64,000 bases of DNA from Psychrosphaera algicola (GCF_028401425.1 NZ_JAQOMS010000002.1:1612001-1676000); one strand, 5' to 3'; positions 1 to 13,935 are shown, counted from the first letter of the stretch. A program made the numbers and translations. The notes: generated by a model from the sequence alone, not told the origin.

Positions 1-1624
<1,624 letters not shown>

Positions 1625-1814
1625 ATACAACCTTAAGTATTCTCATACTGTCAGTCGTAGGTTATGCCATTTTGATTGCACTCGCTAAAAGTACAATCGA
1701 CATAAATAACGCTTGAGTTTTCTTCTTACAGTGATAATCAAAATTATTTTTTTAATTGTTGAATAACAAATTAAATAAACAATAATGTTTACCTTATTTA
1801 TCAGCTTTCCAAAT

Positions 1815-1826
1815 TGTTAAAGAGCA
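1815..1826 (-). promoter_or_regulatory. rrn spacer boxA antitermination site
   Basis: The minus strand reads TGCTCTTTAACA, an exact match to the boxA element of bacterial rrn spacers. It lies between tRNA-Ala and 23S, where it recruits the NusB/S10 antitermination complex. Confidence 0.85.
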
Positions 1827-1902
1827 ATGCGTTTATAAAAAACGCTAAACAATAAATACTGAAACAATATTCATTCTTTAGCGTGCTTCCTAGCAGAAGA
1901 AG

Positions 1903-1978
1903 TGGTGGAGCTACGCGGGATCGAACCGCGGACCTCTTGAATGCAAATCAAGCGCTCTCCCAGCTGAGCTATAGCCCC
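1903..1978 (-). tRNA. tRNA-Ala (anticodon TGC)
   Basis: The 76-nt minus-strand sequence begins GGGGCTATAGCTCAGCTGGG and ends with an encoded CCA. The anticodon loop TTTGCAT gives TGC. It sits in the 16S-23S spacer next to tRNA-Ile, the standard gammaproteobacterial arrangement. Confidence 0.97.
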
Positions 1979-2071
1979 AAGTTAAATACCAAGACGTTTC
2001 TAATCAAGGCAAACGCTGAGGACGTTTAGCCTGCTAAACGACGAAGCGTTTAACGCAGAGTAGGAGCGTAT

Positions 2072-2148
<77 letters not shown>

Positions 2149-2335
2149 CTTGCTTGGTCTTTTGCCCTTATGCTGCCTTGCTCGAAACTCGCTCGGTTAC
2201 TATCAGACGATAGCGCCCTTCGACTCGTTTCTTCGCGGCGTTGCCTAAGCACAAAATCCACTGCGCAACCCTAAGGTTACACACTACAAGCTCTCACTTG
2301 TAGATGACTTGTAGCTTACTTCTTGCTCACAATAT

Positions 2336-2360
2336 GTAATTAATTATCTGTGTGGACACT
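2336..2360. repeat. 16S rRNA processing stem (left arm; partner 4019-4043)
   Basis: The arm at 2336-2360 is the reverse complement of 4019-4043 over 25 bp with one mismatch, including a perfect 20-bp stretch that contains AATTAATTATCTGTGTGG. The arms bracket the 16S gene, so the transcript folds into the long stalk that RNase III cuts to release pre-16S. Confidence 0.85.
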
Positions 2361-2380
2361 TCGCATGTGCGACTTTTCGT

Positions 2381-3914
<1,534 letters not shown>

Positions 3915-4047
3915 AAAGTTTAATCGGCTACTTAATAAAAATACTGTTCAAATAAATTTGTGCAGACATTCTATATAAGTAGCTTTATACATATATATTT
4001 GTTGTCACTACTCTACGGAGTGCCCACACAGATAATTAATTACAAAT

Positions 4048-4058
4048 TGTTAAAGAAC
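4048..4058 (-). promoter_or_regulatory. rrn leader boxA
   Basis: The minus strand reads GTTCTTTAACA, boxA with one change from TGCTCTTTAACA. It lies in the leader between the promoter at about 4150 and the 16S gene, the expected place for the antitermination site. Confidence 0.7.
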
Positions 4059-4133
4059 GTTTCGAACCCCGAAGGTTCTGGTTAGGACTGACTATCAATT
4101 TAGTCGCTCAAGGCTGTCTTAACCGGGAGGCGC

Positions 4134-4161
4134 ATAATACACTCTCCAATTTTGGTGTCAA
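4134..4161 (-). promoter_or_regulatory. rrn operon promoter
   Basis: On the minus strand, TTGACA (4161-4156) is followed by a 16-bp spacer and TATTAT (4139-4134). The next bases, GCGCCTCCC, form a GC-rich discriminator typical of stringently controlled rRNA promoters. Upstream of the -35 (4162-4200) is an A/T-rich tract that could act as an UP element. It drives the 16S-Ile-Ala-23S operon. A second promoter further upstream is possible but not seen. Confidence 0.85.
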
Positions 4162-4326
4162 CCCTTTATTTAATAAGTTTTTAAAGACTTTTTAAACACT
4201 TGATTGACGCCCTCTTGCCGCTGACGTTTGTCGTTGGAAGAGGCGCGCATTTTAGGAAACCAAAAAATTGTGCAACCCCTAATTTCAATTAAATTCACTT
4301 TTTTTGTTTGTTCGGTCAAATATCAA

Positions 4327-5325
4327 TCAAAAACCTGAGTTACGCTGTTTTTTGTACAAAAACTTATCTTGATTGCGCCATTTTGTGATGTTTTCTATAG
4401 GCAGTTTTATTGCTGTTTCATAATTTGAGCTGATTAATTGAGGCAGATTTTCAATTTCTTGTCTTAAAAGAACGGGTAAATTGATATCTTTTGCTATTTC
4501 TCTTGCTCTATTATCTATTCCGATAATAAAACTTCGCCTTTTCAATTGCAGAGCTCGGATACCACCATGGAGCCTGGTACCAATAAAATCGGTATCTGTC
4601 GTTTGCAAAAACAAATCGAATGCTAAAAGTGAAGGTGCTAATAAGTGAATGTCGGTAAAAGTAGACGCATCAACTAATGTTTTTAAATAGTCAGCGTCTT
4701 CAATTTGCTGAGGCCAAAAGTAGACGTTGTTATATAGTGACAATAGATACCTGATCATTTGCTTATCTTCGTCGGCCTTTTTATGACGCGTTAATGTAAA
4801 CACCACATTTGGCGCCTGCCCTTGTGGTATTGCTGCACAATGATTTTGATTTAAGCTCCACGTAGTAGGACAAGTTGTATTTAGTACATTGTTGATACCA
4901 ATTGATTTCAACATAGACTCCGCATGACTATCACGAACGGAATGGATATATTCGCCGTTTAAAATGTTGCGATAGAATTTTGCCTGTCTGGTTTTAACTT
5001 CGGTTTGATAATTTCGCCAACCTACACCACATAAAACCACTTTATTAGCTAATGAAGAGATATCCCAAAGACGTAATCGCCACATGTCCTTTTTGCCAAC
5101 TCGATTTTTAGACGTAAGCGCATTTGTACCTAACAACATATTAATATCTGCCTCACGACATAACCGTCGACCAACTGCCCCCATCGAATCATGAGTAGAT
5201 ACGTTAGTGACATATTGCTGAGATAAAATGTCCGCAAGTTGATTTCTAATAGAATCAACAATAATGATATCCCCTAAATTATCTGTACTAATACTGGTAT
5301 CTAGGAGGTTGAGATGTGAAATCAT
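4327..5325 (-). CDS. Polysaccharide pyruvyl transferase family protein
   Basis: This 332-residue protein resembles the polysaccharide pyruvyl transferase family, which adds pyruvate ketals to sugars of surface polysaccharides. Seen directly: an N-terminal STDNLGDIIIVDSI segment (the NxGD-type motif), a central SVRDSHAESMLKSIGI block where the family has vRD..S...L..lGi, and DTDFIGTRLHGGIRAL near residue 250, matching the family's conserved GxRLHG region. There is no signal peptide, so it is likely cytosolic. It is the most downstream gene of a minus-strand run of glycosyltransferases, separated from them by a 28-copy repeat array, so co-transcription is uncertain. The acceptor sugar cannot be told from sequence. 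Confidence 0.8.
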   Translation of the reverse strand: MISHLNLLDTSISTDNLGDIIIVDSIRNQLADILSQQYVTNVSTHDSMGAVGRRLCREADINMLLGTNALTSKNRVGKKDMWRLRLWDISSLANKVVLCGVGWRNYQTEVKTRQAKFYRNILNGEYIHSVRDSHAESMLKSIGINNVLNTTCPTTWSLNQNHCAAIPQGQAPNVVFTLTRHKKADEDKQMIRYLLSLYNNVYFWPQQIEDADYLKTLVDASTFTDIHLLAPSLLAFDLFLQTTDTDFIGTRLHGGIRALQLKRRSFIIGIDNRAREIAKDINLPVLLRQEIENLPQLISSNYETAIKLPIENITKWRNQDKFLYKKQRNSGF

Positions 5326-5380
5326 TTACTCTTCTTTCTTTGTTTATTGAGTTTAATTAAGTGCTTCATAAATAAATTAC

Positions 5381-6003
5381 ATGGACACCCATTCATAAGT
5401 CACATGGACACCCACACATAAGTTACATGGACACCCACGCATAAATTACATGGACAGCCATTCATAAATTGCGTGGACACCCATTCATAAGTTACATGGA
5501 CACCCATTCATAAGTTACATGGACACCCATTCATAAATTACATGGACACCCATTCATAAATTACGTGGACACCCACGCATAAATTACATGGACAGCCATT
5601 CATAAATTACATGGACACCCATTCATAAATTACATGGACACCCATTCATAAATTACATGGACACCATTCATAAATTACGTGGACAGCCACGAAATTACAT
5701 GGACACCCATTCATAAGTTGCATGGACACCTAAATTGCGTGGACACCCATTCATAAATTACATGGACAGCCATTTGAAAATTACATGGACAGCCATTTGT
5801 AAATTACTTGGACACCCATTTATAAATTACTTGGACACCCATTTATAAATTACTTGGACACCCATTCATAAGTTACATGGACACCCATTCATAAGTTACA
5901 TGGACACCCATTCATAAGTTACATGGACACCCATTTGTAAATTACATGGACAGCCATTTGTAAATTACATGGACAGCCATTTGTAAATTACTTGGACACC
6001 CAG
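5381..6003. repeat. Tandem repeat array 1 (TGGGTGTCC family, 28 copies)
   Basis: I count 28 copies of GGACACCCA or its variant GGACAGCCA on the plus strand, spaced about 23 bp. The linker is mostly TTCATAAATTACAT or TTTGTAAATTACAT. Seven of 28 copies carry the C-to-G change and two are degenerate (near 5660 and 5730). The linkers are near-identical within this array, so this is not CRISPR. It fills the whole gap between the pyruvyl transferase and GT8 genes. Confidence 0.95.
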
Positions 6004-6059
6004 CTTTTGATCTGCCATTCGTTCAACTAAACAGTTAGAAGTTTCAATAGAATGCTGAT

Positions 6060-7143
6060 TTAGCGGCGATAGAAAACATCACTAGTTAATTTTGACTCCA
6101 GTTCAACTTGTCGACTAAGTGATTTCAACACAGATTGATATGTCCTAGCTCTCGTAGGTTTTAGCCACTTATAAAACCGAGCCTTGTTTCTAACAACTTT
6201 TAGGTCTTGTTCATCGAGTACGCGTTCTTTTACTCCATCGATGCAATAGACTTTACTCGCATGAAAATACAGAACTTCAGGAATAAAGCGTCGCGCTTCA
6301 GTTTTTTGCCTTAACCACGGTTTTACTCTGCCAACGTAATGAATATTTACACTTTGCCAGTTGTCGATAACTTGCATTGCATATTCCGTTGCTAAAACCC
6401 AGTTATTCTCCCGCGCCACTTCGATCACTTTGCCATGTGACATGTAATTAAGAATGGTTTGGTCATGAAACTTAAGTCGATCCATCCCAAACTTAGCCAC
6501 CAGCTCTTCAACTTTAGCCAAAGGCAAATTGCAGCGCATCCAATCCAAATTCAGTAAAATGAGTCCCGCATTAAAATACATGACACCTTTTGGCGCCGCA
6601 TTCGCTTCATCTGGCCAATCTTTATCAATCGTCTGCTTAGGATCTCGAGATGCAACAATGGGGGCGACGTTGTCCCAGCTGGTATAAAACTCTTCGATGC
6701 CACGAAAGCACAAGATATCGGAGTCTAAATAGATCACGGCTTTTTGCGGCAAAATTTCCGCCAATAAAAAACGGGCGTATGTCATCCATGAACCAACCCT
6801 TTTTGGTAACTTATCAATCGACTCTTTGCTTGGGGATATAAACTTTAGTGAAAATGGTGTGCCTATTCTGTTAGATACATCTTGAAGCTTTAAGTTTAGT
6901 GACATTCTTGTGGCTTCCGACAAACCACCATCGAGTACTATAAGTTCATAAAAAATTCACCACTTGAGTGCGCTAGAGCAGAAACCATAGACATTACTAA
7001 ACCACACGAAAACTTTTCATTAGCACAGGAAACAACTGTCAATGTTTCTAAATTCTCTGATTTTTTAGTGATAGCTTAATGTCACTATCTTGCGGGGTAC
7101 AACCCATTTCACTGTCTTGTTTGGTAATCATTTTATCTTTCAT
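6060..7143 (-). CDS. Family 8-type glycosyltransferase (two frameshifts)
   Basis: A GT8-like enzyme that transfers a sugar in LPS or other surface glycan synthesis. Visible motifs are YLDSDILCFRG, the metal-binding DxD of this fold, and YFNAGLILLNLDWM downstream. The intact 3' part covers 6060-6923. Upstream the frame is restored by single-base corrections in a T run near 6948 and an A run near 7065, giving VVSCANEKFSCGLVMSMVSA and LIVLDGGLSEATRMS, a normal N-terminal part for the family. The start is then ATG at 7143, for about 360 residues. Its neighbours are other glycosyltransferases transcribed the same way. Donor and acceptor are unknown. Confidence 0.8.
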
Positions 7144-7229
7144 CGATTGTATTTCTGATTAATATAAAGAGCGCAACTGGCACAGGAAAAGTGAAATCGC
7201 CTCAACTTTGTAATGGGGTCAAACTTGAC

Positions 7230-8339
7230 TTAACACTTTTTTATGCAGTGTTTGTAAACACTTACATTCCCCTCAACCATTGCTTTAATAGAAAACGTTT
7301 TGAGTACCTTTTCCCGTCCTGCAGCAGCCATTTGCTCAATTCGTTTGGTATCGCTAACTAAGTCCTCAAGGCTATTAAACAATTCTTGTACATTACCTAG
7401 GTCAACCAACAGACCATTGAGCCCATCAGTTACTATTTCAGGAATACCGCCAACACGACTGGCGATTATAGGAACTCCGCAGGCGTTCGCTTGTAAAAGT
7501 GACACCCCTAAACCTTCGGCGAATGCTGGGTGAACAACAAGGTTTAAGTTTGGTAAAATGCGCGCCAAATCCGTTCGAAAACCGCAAAACTGAACCTTGT
7601 TAGATAAGCCCAGTTGAATAATTTCTTGTTTTAATTCTTCCTCTAGTGGCCCTTTACCAAAGACCAACAGTTGAACATTAGGCTCTTTTGCAATGAGTGA
7701 TTTAAACGCAGAAAATAAAACCGAATGGCCTTTTCTTGGGATAAATTGCGCTAGAACACCAATAACAACGTCACTTCTATCGAGCTTAAACTCTTTAAGA
7801 AACCAATTATTGTTTGACCGTTTGAGCGTTGATTTGTGATCTATTGGCTTATATTCATCAGTATCAACGGCACTCAATACCGTAGTGACTTGATTAGAAT
7901 CTACGCCAGCATCTAAAAGTACGTTTCGTATCCCGTCTGAAATAGTGATCACTTTATTACATTGATGGTATTTCCATTTTGAAAACCAATTGGGCTCGAT
8001 ATTGTCGACTCGCCGCGAAATGACCACCGGTGTATTTGTTAACTTTGCAGCAATTAGTCCAAATAGATCAGCTCCTCTTCTGCTATGCAGATGTACCAAT
8101 TGAATCTTATGAATGCGGATTGCTTTGACTAATTTAAATATTAACGAAACATCAAGATCCCCTGCCATTTTCATGGGAAGCGGCACAACATCACCGTGCA
8201 TTACGTCATAAATTTCAGCGCCTCTTGGTGCTGCTAAAAATGATTTAATCCCATATTTTGATAACCCAGAGGTTAAATAGTGCACCTGTAATGCGCCACC
8301 ATACAAATGTTTACCGGCTTCAACATGTAATATTCTCAT
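7230..8339 (-). CDS. Glycosyltransferase family 4 protein
   Basis: A 369-residue GT-B glycosyltransferase. The N-terminal domain begins MRILHVEAGKHLYGGALQVH, the glycine-rich acceptor-domain start of GT4 enzymes. The C-terminal domain has GVLAQFIPRKGHSVLFSA and the EX7E-like HPAFAEGLGVSLLQANACGV near residue 275, followed by GGIPEIVTDGLNGLLV. It probably adds a sugar to LPS core or O-antigen on the cytoplasmic face. Its ATG overlaps the stop of the upstream heptosyltransferase-like gene as ATGA, so the two are translationally coupled. The sugar specificity is not readable. Confidence 0.88.
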   Translation of the reverse strand: MRILHVEAGKHLYGGALQVHYLTSGLSKYGIKSFLAAPRGAEIYDVMHGDVVPLPMKMAGDLDVSLIFKLVKAIRIHKIQLVHLHSRRGADLFGLIAAKLTNTPVVISRRVDNIEPNWFSKWKYHQCNKVITISDGIRNVLLDAGVDSNQVTTVLSAVDTDEYKPIDHKSTLKRSNNNWFLKEFKLDRSDVVIGVLAQFIPRKGHSVLFSAFKSLIAKEPNVQLLVFGKGPLEEELKQEIIQLGLSNKVQFCGFRTDLARILPNLNLVVHPAFAEGLGVSLLQANACGVPIIASRVGGIPEIVTDGLNGLLVDLGNVQELFNSLEDLVSDTKRIEQMAAAGREKVLKTFSIKAMVEGNVSVYKHCIKKC

Positions 8340-9553
8340 GATGCACTTCTCACGTTATTTGTATTTGAACTTGAATTAAGAATACGATTCAACGTCGTCA
8401 TGACGGATGGCACACTAATATCTGCCATACAATCGAACGTGCCGTTGCAACTAGGATTTCTCTTGCAAGGCGCACAACTTTTATTAAGGTAAAGGACTTC
8501 AGTTTGTTCAACACGGGTAACGAGATAAGGACGAGTTGATCCAAACAAGGCCACTGTGGGCACCGACTTTGCAATACCCGCGTGTGTCATACCAGTATCA
8601 ACACCTATTAATGCTTTTGCCTTACTTATCACTTCGATGTTTTGAATTAAACTGAGCTCACCACATAAAGATTTTGCATTCGCTAATTCAGCTACTATTT
8701 TAGTGGCGTTCGAATGGTCGTCTGGACCACCAATAACTAGTACAGGCAGCCCAAAATGAATTGAAATTTGTTTAATTAAGTCTCGCCAATGACTATTGAC
8801 CCAATGCTTCTGCGGCCGCGTAGTAAAAGGACATATCACCAGATAGGGTAAGTTCGTCCCTAAGTTTTCGGCTTTTGCTGCTTGCTTTACTCGGCTGTTA
8901 TATCGGTGGGTGTCTTGGTTAATCTTATCTTCGTTGATCTTTATTTGGCTGCTGACTTTTGCAAATTGATCTATGCCACCAGAAAATGGTAGCCATTCCA
9001 GTAATTTAGTAGCAACGTGAGTTTTATCACTACTGCTGATATGGATGTCCATATAAAAAGACTCTGTGTTACAGCCTAAATATTGAGCCATCGCTTTGTA
9101 TTCAGAGCTAATTTCAGGGTCATTTTTAGGTTTATTGATCCTTTCAGTCATAAAAATTTTTGTCGGTTCTTTACTTATAAATCCAACTCGCCTCTTGGCA
9201 TTACTTAACCAAGCCCAAATGCCACTCTTAGCCAACCCTTGGACATCAATTGCTAAATCAATTTTTAGATCTCGTAATTTGTCACGCATAGATTTAATGG
9301 CGTAAAATAATTCACGATAACGCCTTTCTTTAAATAGTCGCTTCCATTCAGCTTTAGGAAATGCAACAACACCATGAATATTTGGATTGGAACTCACTAG
9401 TGCCTCTAGATGAGGCTCCAATAGCCAAAAGAGTTCGGCATTTGGGTAGCGGTCGGCTAATGCAGCGACCATTGGAGACGCCATTATCACATCACCAATT
9501 GCGCTGGTGCGAATAATGAGTATTCGTTTTGGAATAGTTGAGTGTATTGCCAC
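8336..9553 (-). CDS. Glycosyltransferase family 9 (heptosyltransferase-like)
   Basis: A 405-residue member of the ADP-heptose:LPS heptosyltransferase family. Seen: ILIIRTSAIGDVIMASP at the N-terminus, DVQGLAKSGIWAW near residue 105, and in the C-terminal domain VIGGPDDHSNA, GVDTGMTHAGIA and ALFGSTRP, which form the nucleotide-sugar site. It closely resembles WaaC/OpsX-type enzymes but is longer because of about 50 extra residues before the second domain (roughly residues 195-245). The start shown is GTG with a weak ribosome site, so the true start could differ slightly. It likely acts in inner-core LPS assembly with waaA, which diverges from it. Confidence 0.88.
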   Translation of the reverse strand: MAIHSTIPKRILIIRTSAIGDVIMASPMVAALADRYPNAELFWLLEPHLEALVSSNPNIHGVVAFPKAEWKRLFKERRYRELFYAIKSMRDKLRDLKIDLAIDVQGLAKSGIWAWLSNAKRRVGFISKEPTKIFMTERINKPKNDPEISSEYKAMAQYLGCNTESFYMDIHISSSDKTHVATKLLEWLPFSGGIDQFAKVSSQIKINEDKINQDTHRYNSRVKQAAKAENLGTNLPYLVICPFTTRPQKHWVNSHWRDLIKQISIHFGLPVLVIGGPDDHSNATKIVAELANAKSLCGELSLIQNIEVISKAKALIGVDTGMTHAGIAKSVPTVALFGSTRPYLVTRVEQTEVLYLNKSCAPCKRNPSCNGTFDCMADISVPSVMTTLNRILNSSSNTNNVRSAS

Positions 9554-9721
9554 TGTTACTTAAATTTTAGTCAATTTGATTGCGACAATATTAATAATAA
9601 AAAGCGACAAATTTGAGTCTGAAACATTAAGGTTTTGTTAAAACAGAAACAACCGTGCGATTTGTTAATTAAATTGAAACAATTTACTCGTTTAATCAGG
9701 TAACCTTCATTTTTCGTTAAC

Positions 9722-11110
9722 ATGACCTATGCCTCGAATTATCTATTCATTTATTTTTTCCTGCTTTTACCCTTTATTATGTGCAAATATGCATTCCGGT
9801 CTTTTAAAAATCCAGATTACAAAAAACACCTAAAAGAACGTTTTTGTTTTGGCTTACCCCAATTTGGTCAGAACGTTCGTCCAATTCATATCCACTTAGT
9901 GTCGGTTGGTGAGGCTAATGCCTCTCAAATATTAATATGTAAGTTGGCAATAACTTACCCTGAAAAACCCATTTTAATAACGGTAACAACACCAACAGGA
10001 CGTTCTAGAGCTACATCGCTGTTTTCGAGTTTACAGCAGGTCACTATTCGCTATTTACCATTTGATATACCGGTATTAATGGAACGTTTTTTATCAAAAG
10101 TATCACCACAGATATCTATTATGTTAGAAACAGAATTGTGGCCTTACTTTTTACTTTTTGCTAAACGTAAAGGGATACCAGTGGTACTCGTTAATGCTCG
10201 CCTCTCTAAAAAGTCGTTGAAAGGGTATTTGAAGCTCCCCAAAACCACGAAAGAAATGATCACCACTTTAGATTTAGTTTTAGCGCAATATAAACCTGAC
10301 AAGAAACGCCTTATCCGTTTGGGATGTAATGAACAAAAAATCAAAGCAATTGGCAATATTAAATTCGACCTATCTTTACCTACCGAACAAATAGCGGACG
10401 CCGAAAAGATAAAAAAGGCCTTGCTAGGCCGATTTGGGTAGCGGCGAGTACTCATGATAAAGAAGAAAAGATCATTTTTGCCACGCATAAACAACTGTTA
10501 AAAACTCAACCAAATTTACTTTTAATTGTAGTGCCTCGCCACAAAGAACGATTTAAAGAAGTGGCATTGTTAGCTTCGGAGCAATTTGCAATACAACATC
10601 GCTCAACGCTGTCTGGTGTTAACTCCGAAATGGTCAGATCCCAGAACTCATTAAACGTTAAAAATGAACATTTTGTGCCTATTCATTCTCAGACTCAGGT
10701 CTTAATTGGCGATACTATTGGTGAAATGTTCTGGTATCTTACATTAGCTGACATTTGTTTTATTGGTGGGAGTTTAGTCAAAACCGGTGGGCACAATCCC
10801 ATTGAGCCTGCCGCTGTCGGTTTGCCTATCATTACCGGTCCCTATACATTTAACTTTAAGACTGTATTTAAACAGTGCCAAAAAAGAAATTTTGCATTCA
10901 ACTAGATTCACAAAAAGAGTTGCTTAGCACAATGCAGATGTTGTTCAATGACCCTATTAAACGCGCCGGAATGGCAAAAAAGCGAAACGATTTGTTAGCC
11001 AAAACCAAGGGGTAACAGACCAAATGATCGCAGAATTAACGCCACTCATAGCAAAAGAGCATAATCATGAATCGAGACCTACTGTCACTAAAACCCTTAT
11101 CACTAACTGA
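9722..11110 (+). CDS. waaA: Kdo transferase WaaA/KdtA (three frameshifts)
   Basis: Transfers Kdo from CMP-Kdo to lipid IVA at the inner membrane. The N-terminal membrane anchor is followed by HIHLVSVGEANAS, which replaces the usual HxxSVGE, then TVTTPTGRSRA and MLETELWPYF, all typical of KdtA. The C-terminal half has VVPRHKERF, LIGDTIGEM and GGSLVKTGGHNPIEPAAVGL, the Kdo transferase signature. The frame breaks near 10430, 10895 and 11005. After single-base corrections the protein ends AKNQGVTDQMIAELTPLIAK, matching the family end, with a stop at 11108-11110 that overlaps the next gene's start. Some 450 residues is slightly long for the family. Confidence 0.88.
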
Positions 11111-11651
11111 CTTCAACGATGTGATCGCATTGGGAAATCGAGTCCATGGTGAAGGCTACTTAGACAATAAATCCCTAAAAAAGATGTTAGAGCGCAGTGT
11201 TTATAACGATTTAAACTGTAGCTACGTTCTTTACGACACGTCAGTTACGCCAAAAAAATTGGTTGGATTTAGACTCACTTACGCACCAAATTCGTGGCCA
11301 TTGGATAAATGGTGTACACCAAGTCATTGGCCTGTTGAAGCGAATTTGGTAGCCTATTTTAAGTGCAATACTATCCATCCAGACTATCAAGGTAAAGGAC
11401 TTGGCGGGTTGCTTCTCAAAGAGTCAGTTGCCACGTTAAAGCAAATGGGTGCAAAAGCTGGCCTCAGCCACATTTGGATGCAAAGTCCGGGTAACGCTTC
11501 TTATAAATATTTTACGAAAGCGGGTGGCCAGTTAATAAAAACCCATCCTCGGCGTTGGCATAATGACGCAACGATTCCAGACTATATTTGCATTATTTGT
11601 GGAAAAGACTGTCACTGTGATGCAACAGAAATGATGTTGGAGTTTACCTAA
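11067..11651 (+). CDS. GNAT family N-acetyltransferase
   Basis: A 194-residue GNAT acyltransferase. The acetyl-CoA pyrophosphate-binding motif is visible as HPDYQGKGLGGLLLKES near residue 110. The tail is cysteine-rich, with CIICGKDCHC at about residue 175, which could bind metal. It overlaps the end of waaA and is followed 2 bp later by an FAD oxidoreductase, suggesting an operon in which the acetylated product and the oxidised substrate are related. The substrate is unknown. Confidence 0.75.
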   Translation: MNRDLLSLKPLSLTDFNDVIALGNRVHGEGYLDNKSLKKMLERSVYNDLNCSYVLYDTSVTPKKLVGFRLTYAPNSWPLDKWCTPSHWPVEANLVAYFKCNTIHPDYQGKGLGGLLLKESVATLKQMGAKAGLSHIWMQSPGNASYKYFTKAGGQLIKTHPRRWHNDATIPDYICIICGKDCHCDATEMMLEFT

Positions 11652-11653
11652 AT

Positions 11654-12986
11654 ATGGCAGTTTATGATCCTTTACTGAGTAAACAGCTTGCTTCAAATCA
11701 ATCATCACCACAAAGCTATTGGCACAAAAATTATGTCGTTGGGGCTAAATCAGACACAAAAATACTTAATGCCGACATAACTGCTGACGTTGTGATCATT
11801 GGGGCTGGCTACACTGGGTTAACTTGTGCCATTAACCTTGTTCAACAGGGCTTTAAAAATATTGTAATCCTTGATGCTAATGAAATTGGCTGGGGCTGCA
11901 GCGGCAGAAATGCCGGTTTTGTTTTGCCTTAGTTCTGGCAGATTGTCTTATCAACAACTTGTTAGTCGTTTTGGATCTCAAGCGACAAGCCGCTTACATA
12001 ACGACTTTTTACAGGGCATCAACTTAGTAGAAGAAATTGGCAAAGAATACGACATTGGCCAGTGCGAATCTGGATACTTAAAGCTTGCCCATAGCGAAAA
12101 ATGGTACGACCGATTGGAAAAATCGGCGGATTATTTACATCAAAATTTTAACTACAATGTTGAAACCATTAACAAACAAGCGTTTCAAAACGATTATGTT
12201 TGTCACCAAAAGATCCATGGCGCAATTCGATATTCCAATGGGTTTGGGATCCACCCTCTCAAACTTGTACATGCGTATGCTCAAAAAGCGCAATCACTAG
12301 GGATAAAAATCTACACCAACAGCTCGGTGACTCAAATTCAATCTGATTCTAACCATAGAGTTACGACGCATAGTGGTAGTGTTACGGCTGACAAGTTAGT
12401 GATGGCCACCAATGGCTATACTCCAAGTAAAATGGCATCAGCACTACAGCATAAAATTCTCCCCGTATTAACAAGTGTCATTGTCACCGAACCGCTAACG
12501 AACGTACAACGCGAAGCAGCCAATTTCAAAACTAGACAAGTTATGATGGATACGCGGGAACTAAAATACTACTACCGTTTATTACCAGATAACCGAATAT
12601 TATTCGGGGGCCGCGGGGCTATAACCGGCGCCCACGCTCTAGATCCAAAGTATGCGAACAGACTTTTACACGAATTGAAAAATAGTTTTCATGGATTAGA
12701 AAAGCTGAATATCGATCACAATTGGCATGGTTGGATTTCTGTATCTTTAGACCAAATGCCACATATTCATAAAACAAAAAATAATGTTTATTATGCTACA
12801 GGGTATTGTGGCTCTGGGGTTTCATTCACCGCATTAGCGGGCAAGCAACTTGCAGATTTAATTGTAGGCAAAGATATAAACTCGCCACTTTCGACAGAAT
12901 TGCCGCATTTCCCTTTTGCCCCATTTAGGCGATTGGGACAACGAGCCTACTATCAACTTGGCCGTTTGAAAGATGCTATTGGTTAA
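11654..12986 (+). CDS. FAD-dependent oxidoreductase, DAO family (one frameshift)
   Basis: An amine or amino-acid oxidase of the D-amino-acid oxidase family, resembling gamma-glutamylputrescine oxidoreductases. The dinucleotide-binding motif VVIIGAGYTGLTCAINL lies near residue 45 and CSGRNAGFVLP shortly after. The C-terminal FAD-binding segment reads YYATGYCGSGVSFTALAGKQLA. The frame breaks near 11930: removing one T joins GFVLP to SSGRLSYQQLVSRFG and gives about 443 residues, the normal length. The gene starts 2 bp after the GNAT stop, so they are probably co-transcribed. The exact amine substrate is not determinable. Confidence 0.8.
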
Positions 12987-13090
12987 GTTAAAGCGGTTTT
13001 AATGTCAATTTTTCAAAACCGCCATAGCCGTATATTGCTTAACAAAATACGTTGTTGAATACACACAAAATCGCTTACTGACTTACCAAC

Positions 13091-13935
13091 TTAGTACAAT
13101 AAGGCGTAAATTTTTCGACGATATTTACTTGCTGTTACATCGCCATCTGGCAAAGATGCAATGATATCAAGATACGTTTTTTCGCGTCGGCAAAACCTAA
13201 ATCCTTTTGAAGTACACTAAATAACAAATCAAGCGATTCTTCATTGCGATTGACTTGATGTAAGGCAACTGCAAGTTTAAGTTTTAATTCCAAAGAATCA
13301 GGTTCAGCTTCTAACTGTTGTTGTAAGGCTTGAACCTCAGGGCTTTCTGCAGCCTGTTTAGCTAAATCTAGCTTAGCGAGTACTTGTAAATAGAGAGCAT
13401 CTTGATCTGCCATTTTAGTAGACTGCAATATAGCTTCAACTTCATCAACTTTACCAAGTTCAATCGCAACATTTGCATACATTAGTTTAAATTGACTATT
13501 TTCTGGTTCCAGTTCCAATACTTGTTTTAAAATTGGAAATGCTTCGAGCCACTTACTTTCTTCGACTAACTGACAACCTTGCGTAAATAACAAGTCTTGC
13601 TGCTTCGGCAGATGTTTATCTAACATTGCTTTGATCTCGGCTTCTGTTTGCACACCTGCAAAGCCATCAAGCGGTTGACCTTCTTTAAATAAAACAACCG
13701 TTGGCAAATTTTTGATGCCAAACTGCATGGCAATTTGTTGCTGCTCGTCACAATTAATTCTGGCCAGCTTTAAGCTTTCGCCATATTCGGAGGCAATTTT
13801 TACCAACAATGGCGAGAGTTGTTTACTCGGCTCACTCCAGTCGGCCCAAAAATCAATCAATATGAATTTTTGTTGCGATGCGTCGAGTAATTCTTGTTGT
13901 ACGTTTTCTATATTGATTTCTATGGGATTTGTCAT
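13091..13935 (-). CDS. cnoX: CnoX/YbbN-type thioredoxin-TPR chaperone (one frameshift)
   Basis: The N-terminal thioredoxin fold contains IDFWADWSEPSKQLSPLL. The usual CGPC is SEPS, so it cannot do thiol-disulfide exchange through a CxxC, as known for CnoX, which acts as a chaperone. The cis-proline region NLPTVVLFKEGQPLDGFAG follows, then TPR-like helices to the C-terminus. A frameshift in an A run near 13180 hides the end. Reading on gives YLDIIASLPDGDVTASKYRR and a stop at 13091, the normal YbbN end. I place the start at ATG 13935 (MTNPIEINIENVQQ). A TTG at 14007 is an in-frame alternative that would add 24 residues. Confidence 0.85.

Noticed and set aside
5381..6003. CRISPR array
   Set aside because: Linkers are as conserved as the core, periods are 21-24 bp, and no cas genes are present.
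12993..13022. Terminator between the FAD oxidoreductase and cnoX genes
   Set aside because: An 8-bp GCGGTTTT/AAAACCGC pair exists, but the loop is 14 nt and no T run follows.
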